A stretch of DNA of 64,000 nucleotides from Rhodeus uyekii (lineage: Eukaryota > Chordata > Actinopteri > Cypriniformes > Acheilognathidae). Below, in pieces: positions 54,701 through 61,930 of the stretch; the first letter of the stretch is position 1; each line of letters begins with the position of its first letter. Position numbers and translations under genes: made by a program. The DNA lies in NCBI GenBank assembly GCA_037043235.1, contig JAWRVZ010000041.1, positions 671,001 to 735,000 on the forward strand, written 5' to 3'. The notes under the pieces are model-generated. The model had not been told where the DNA came from, did not search any database, and saw only the letters and a list, made by a program, of their open reading frames with translations.

Positions 54701-57700
54701 GTCATAAAGGAATGGACATGGTCAGAAACAATGCTCAGGTAGGCCGTGGCATTTAAACTATGCCCAATTGGCACTAAGGGGCCTAAAGTGTGCCAAGAAA
54801 ACATCCCCACACCATTACACCACCACCACTAGTCTGCACAGTGGTAACAAGGCATTCTGGATCCATGTTCTCATTCTGTTTACGCCAAATTCTGACTCTA
54901 CCATCTGAATGTCTCAATAGAAATCAAGACTCATCAGACCAGGCAACATTTTTCTAGTCTTCAGCTATCCAATTTTAAGTGAGCTTGTGTTTTAAATTTT
55001 AAATCACCTTTCTTTCCCATTCTGACATACAGTGTGGAGTTCAGGAGATTGTCTTGACCAGGACCAACCCCCTAAAAGCATTGAAGCAACTGCCATGTGA
55101 TTGGTTGATAGATAATTGCATTAATGAGAAATTGAACAGGTGTGCTAAAAACACCCTGGTGACCATCAAAATGTGTGCAATCAAAATGTATATATATAAA
55201 TATGTCTATTGTATATTGTAAACAGTATATCTTAAGGAAATATATTCTTGCATTTTGGATGATTGACTTTTTACAGACTCCCTAAAGCTTGCGGTGGGTT
55301 ATTGTGAATTCCATCATGCTATGCTTGGATGTGATATAATTGGGTTATGCAATAAATCCCGCCTCTTATTTACATGGCATTCCGCGCATCACGGGAAGTC
55401 TAATTAAAAAGCAAGTAAACAACTCACCCACTTAGAAATCCCCGCTTTATGTCACGTCAAAATCAAACTGGAAATGGGTTGAAAACATAATGACTGTAGG
55501 GGGGTTTTAATGAGCAATCAGCTTGGTGAAAAATACTTTTTCGTGTCTGTGACAAACAGTGTTGACTGATGATCTGAAAAATAAGCTGACTATTAAAAAG
55601 AACAGCTGAACATCAATACACAAGTAAAAATACTGTTTAAATTGTTACTGCTGTTAGGTACTGGGATGAAATCCTCAGAACCATTGTGCTGGCGCCCTGG
55701 TTCCTTCTGGTGCATGATAATGATTTTTATCACAAAGGTATGGAAAATCACTTATATTTTTTATAAGAATAGGTAAAAAAAACACTTTACGTTTCATAAA
55801 GTCATTGACCAGCTGGGATCTAATTTAGTGCTGTTTTGTTAAAGTTAGATAAACTGACTTTAACAAAAAGTAATGTGATTACAAGTCAAATCTCCAGCAT
55901 GAATGCATCATCACATTAAGTCAACTGCACTTCAAATTTAATGGCTTTGGCATTTCAGCTTCACTTTGCATTTTGTAGAACATTCCAAGCGCATGTTGGG
56001 AAGATAATGCTGCCAGGTTTAATGCATATGTCTGCGTCAGACTTAAATTCCAGCTTCATCACGTCCAGTCATTAAGTTTATCAAGCCACAAACAACCATG
56101 TTTCACGTCTTAACTCCCGTAAGACCGCTCATATACTTACTACTGATGGACACTGGCGCTTGACAAGGATGAGTGACATTACAATGAAAGACTTTAGAAG
56201 GCTCCTAAGGCTTTCTGAAACTTATGTCTGTGCATTTGTGTGTCAAAACTCCTTTGACATGGATCTGTCTGTCTGTTTTGATCTTAAACTCATCTCAATG
56301 ATAAGCACAGAAGAAAGATATGAAATATGCCACACAGCCGTTGGGAGGTGAGGAGAGATGAGAGGAGATTAAAAGATAGCTTATCATTTGCTTATGCAAG
56401 TAAAAATAACTAATCACTGAAGAGTTTGAGGATGGGGATAACAGAAGGTTGAAAGTAATTGAAGGATGAAGGAGAAGAATGATGGAATTTAGAAAGATAA
56501 TTAAAGGGATAGTTCTGTAAACCCATCATTTAATCACCTTCATACAATTTGTCAGGATGATTTCATTTTGTACTAAATGTCTCAGCCGGTCTTTTCCACA
56601 GAATGAAAATGAACACACAACCATTCAAAAGTTTTTTTTCGGTAAGACTTTTAAATGCTCACTAATGCTGTATTTATTTGTAATATTGTGAAATATTATC
56701 TCAGTTTAAAATAAGCATTTTCTATTTGAATATATTTTAAGATGTAATTTATTCCTGTGACGGAAAAGCTGAATTCTCTAGTATTTTTTCTGTATTTGTT
56801 TTATACAAACAAATAAAAAAATGGCAGCACTGATGACATCCATTCTGGTGTGACACATCTTAAGATGCCATATATGAATGTATGCAAAGTAGCTACATAA
56901 ATTTAGTCTGTTCCTCAAAGTCATTTTATGGCTTGAGAAAACTGGAAAGCATATAAGGCATTTTATAATTTTTTCATTTGTTCGTGTGTACGAACACAAC
57001 ATTGTTTCAACATTGATGATAATAAGAAATAATTATTTAGCAGCAAATCAGCATATCAGAATAATTTCTCAAGGATCACATGACACTGAAGACTGGAGTA
57101 ATGATGCGGAAAGCTAAATATTATAATAGATTACAAAACGCTTAAAACTCTGGAAAATTACAATTACATATTTGAATTATATGGTATGAGTCGAATGGAT
57201 GTCTAATGATACTTTTATAAGTGTTGCATGTATGACATGAGAACCAGGAAGTCTAATTTTCTGTTGGTTCCTTTGAGATTTTTCTGTGTGGTTTTATAAT
57301 TGGGGTTTTGCTATGGGTGTGTGTCATTTACTTTAAATGTCAAAGTATAATCACGTTATATTTATCACAAGCTTTTTTTACATATAAACAACATACAGCA
57401 ATACCTTGAGGTACGAGCGTCTCTACATACGAGTATTCCAAGATACGAGCAAGCCTTCAGGCACATTTTTCCTTCTAGATACGATTAAATATTCGAGATA
57501 GGAGCACGCGTACTGACGCTGATGCCAACGCACGATCACTTCGGTGTTCACTGACTTTTGTACGCGCCTGTAGTAGGTGATTTTCTCTCTATTTTGTGCA
57601 TTATTCTTCATAATAGCGATGAGTTCTACGAAAGTAAATGGTGAGGATGGTAGTGAGAAGAAGAAACGCATGATGACCATGGAAATGAAGCATGAAATTG

Positions 57701-60700
57701 TGTGATCTAGCAGCAGGAGCATCAGGAGGAACAGTGGACTGAGGAGCTGATCAAGCTGTAGATGATGGAACATACGCAGGTGTTGCAAGAGCTCAGCAGT
57801 GGCGAGGAGGAGGAGGGTGAACCGGAGGAAAACACTTCTACAAGTGGAGAAGGAAGTGATGACTATGTGGCAGAAGGTTTCTGATTTCATTGAAAAGAAA
57901 CATCCTGATAAATTGTCTACTGGTCGTGCTTCAGTGCTTTTTGACGACACGTGCCTTACTTATTTTTAAAGGGAGACCGAAACAAATCTCCCTCTATTGG
58001 TATTTTGTTAAAAGGTCTGCGTCAAGTGAAAGTGATGGTAGTCAGGTGAAAAAATGTAAGAAAAGGGAAGAAAACAAATCGAAAAAAGCAAAACAATAAT
58101 ATAAAATAGAAAAGGATTAATTTGTTTTCTGTTATTTCTGTTATCTGTAAACATGATTCTAGATACGAGCAATTCGAGTTACGAGCTCCGCCCTGGATTG
58201 GATTATGCTTGTATCTCGAGGTATTACTGTATTTACATTTATGCATTTGGCAGACGCTTTTATCCAAAGCGACTTACATTGCATTCAAGGAACACATTGA
58301 ATCAGTTCTTGCTTTCCCTAGGATCGAACCCATGACCTTGCGGTTGTAAACACCAATGCTCTACTGATTCAATTTTTAGGTAAACAATTAGGTAAGTGAG
58401 ATGCACACCTGTGGCAGACAAACACCCCAGAGTTTTTTCTTGGGATCCTGGTCCACATGATCCATTTCGTGGAACACATGGCCCCTCTGATGTCACTTGC
58501 CACCGGAAGCAGACAGGGTCATCGCAGATCATCGCTTCATTGATGTGAGGGCAACTGTCGGACTCCACCCAAGACTCAGTAATTACAGAACGAGTTCTCA
58601 TCCTGAAACCTGAAAATGAGGTGTAGGCACGCAAAATTTCAAGAAAAAACATCAGCGATGACTCAAACAGAAATACACTCAATGCCAACATTTTAGCAGA
58701 TACTGTTCCCACATTCTGGCAAACTAAGGAGTGTAACAGCCAAATATCTTGGACAAATATTATATATAGAAATAGAAATACATGTTAAAGCGAATCAAAA
58801 AAATATTGTACAGCTGTCCTGTCACTGTTGCCTCAAGGAGTGGGCTTAGAAGATGTAGGGTCAGAAAGACGCCTACATCTGAGATTCATACACTATTTAC
58901 ATTACTGAGAGGAGAAACCAAGGACAGAGGGTGTGAATCTGATGTGTGCGATCTAGTTTCATGGGATGTTTTTGTCTCTCACCTCTCTTCCCCTGGGGTT
59001 CGAAACAGTTGTCATGGAGACAAGGTCCCCAGGGTGACCAAGGTGTGAGGGGACAATGTTTCTGACAGGGAATGAAGCAAGACTCAGCCAATGGTGGTAA
59101 AGGCCCAGTGCACAAGTTCCTGCCCACAGGCCTATTGACTAATAATGGGAAGAAAAAAAAGAGACAGTTTCAGATTTACCATAAACATCCATTGGAGATA
59201 TGTTCAAAACTGTTTAAAATGATTTTTTGCAGGTCTCACAGAAGCTTGCACAAAAATAAATGCAATTCAAATTCATCCTTCTCACTGTGTGGCCACAGAT
59301 TACCATTTAAATCAAAAATAGAAACACAGAGGAAACTAAATCTCCCCTTTAGTGTTCTGCCCTGAGTCTCAATAGCCTATGAAGGATTAAATAAAATGAA
59401 AGCAATCTAGAATTTTTTTTCACCCCTCAATGTTTATGCCACTAATGTAAAAAACACACTCTCATTCGAGTTAATCACATTTGCTTGTTGTATTGTGAGA
59501 TGGACATTTTATCAGAAATCTGATCCCAAATCAAAATGTCTTTTAAGGAAATACCTTTAACGAAACGAAATCTCACTAATGTCTTGCATCGCTCTTCATA
59601 AGCAGCAATTTTACACTCTTCACGTGAAGTGCATTGCTGAATGGTAGTGTCAGCTTGGCTCATGAATATTAATTTGTTAATAGTGGCTGTCACATGCGCT
59701 ACTACAGTAAAACTATGTTCTTTTGATATACTGAGCTACTGATTACCATACTCCCTTAAAGTTACATTTCAAAAACCACAACACTAAAAACGAAATGTTA
59801 TTTCTATATTTACTTCTTAATTAAGTCCTAATAATCCATAGTTTACTTTTTCTAAAACAGTGTTCTTACTAAGCGATGGTTCTGTGCTCTCATGGATCTT
59901 GACACAATATGCCTCTCGGGTCCGGATCCCACCGCCACACAGGACGCTGGTATTGCTCTGGCGATGGTCCTGCTGACTCAAAAGAGGCGTCACCTGGCAT
60001 GGATTCCAGTTGGTCACGTTCCACTCATACCTGTATTCCCAACCCATTAAAATGCATACAAGACAAGTCAAATCTGTACTGCCATAAACTTCCATATTGT
60101 GACTACCATCCAAAAACATCAACAAACAAATCCATCAGGCTTGCAGTCGATTGTAAAGGCCCAGTCACACAGCCGATTGCGCAGGAATCACTCACAAATC
60201 ACGCATAGATTGGGTTTGTGCGTGCTTGTGCGTCGAGAAATTGACCAAAGTATTCCACGAACATTCGACGCACGCCCGATGCACGAATCACTGACGGAGC
60301 GCGTCCAAACACACACGCTTCGAGAACGTTCCACGAACAAGCATTTTCAGAATCCACATTGTCAGTGGAATGAACGTGATACGTGCGCCGCGGTGCGCGG
60401 TTCATGAGTGATATGAAGGTGGGGCGTCAGTGGACGTGTGCGCTTTCGAACCAGTTCCAACGCATAAGCACTGACGGCCAACGCGTGTCCTGCGCATGTC
60501 ACGCATACTCAACGCATAAACTACGCACGCCGACTCATGAATAACGCAAAATTTTTAACGGAAAATTTTTGAACCGTTCAAAACTCAAAATCACGCACAA
60601 ACCACCTTCGACGCACATCCACTTGCAATCACTGACGGTCCTCGTTCGTTTCACCGACGAATTACGCATATGACGCACACGCCGCGCAGAAACGAAAATC

Positions 60701-61888
60701 TGTGCGTAATTCCTGCGTTCTTCATGCGTTTTCGCTGTGTGACTGGGCCTTAAGAAGGGGTGAGTTTGTGTGGATGAAATAGAATGGGGTGAATTTTAAT
60801 TCTAAAACCAAAACATTTGAAAATATTTGGATGCACAATTCTGGAGATGGCGTCTCGTCACCTTGCGCAAAGCGGCAGTGTATCTTCCAGAATATTACAG
60901 TTAGCTTTTTCTTCCAGGGCGGGGCATGGCTGTCCTCCACCAATGGCTGCTCTCTTCAGGCTGCGGCTCCTGCTTATGAAGCCAGGCGATCGGTCAGATG
61001 TCCGGCAAGTCTTTGAACACGGACTCCACTGTGACCAATCAGACACTTTACAGTCTCTGGGCATCACACATGAACGAAAGTTTACCGGGCTGATGTCATG
61101 GTCGCAAAGGCTGGAGGTGAGAAGGAAATTTACAGTGTTATGTTTATTACCGCATTTTATATTCATAAGAATTATTATTAAAAATCAGCAGATGACAATT
61201 ATAAAAATCACACTGTTTCAAAGTTAGTTTTCAAAGGGTTTCGTGTTTGTTTATTGCTTATCTGCATGTTCTGAAGCGGTTGGCAGGCATTTAGACTCTG
61301 GCTACCATGACAAAAAAGGTAGCAACATAAACAGAGAACATTTTTCAAGCTGTCTCTCAAACTCTCCAAGGCTTTAGCGTTGCTGCTGATTCTTGCTGAA
61401 TATATTGGCATGCAAAACAAGCAAAAGCAAACTATGGAATCCTGTGAGAGAGAGGAAGTGAGAGAGAGAGAGCGATTGGGTGGTCCGTGGGTGTTCAATT
61501 TATTCAGAAGTTTAGTCTGGCTTAATAAGAATGCAAAAAAGTTTGCAAACCACAAGGGAAATCTTGTAATCTGCAGACATAAAATGATGTTAATTTATTA
61601 TTCAGTGCCTAAACGAGTGGTTCATATAAAGACTGGCATTAGCATCTTATTGTTGGTAACAACATTGATGCTTTCTGCATAGATTAAACAGCAAAACATT
61701 GCTTGTGAAGTGTTGGTTGCAAAGTGTGCTTGTTTGACCATAGGACTTGGATATATCTGAGGCAAATCAAAAAGAATAACTTACTCTTCTCTCTAGATTT
61801 CTGCTGTTCTATAGCATGTTTGATAATGTGGATATTTTCAGAACTCTTTCTTCATTTTTCATGTTCACTGCAACACATTGCATTCCTA

Positions 61889-61930
<42 letters not shown>

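Noticed and set aside
57423..57950. A 175-residue minus-strand frame
   Set aside because: Antisense shadow of the Tigger-like element, whose transposase remnants are on the plus strand.
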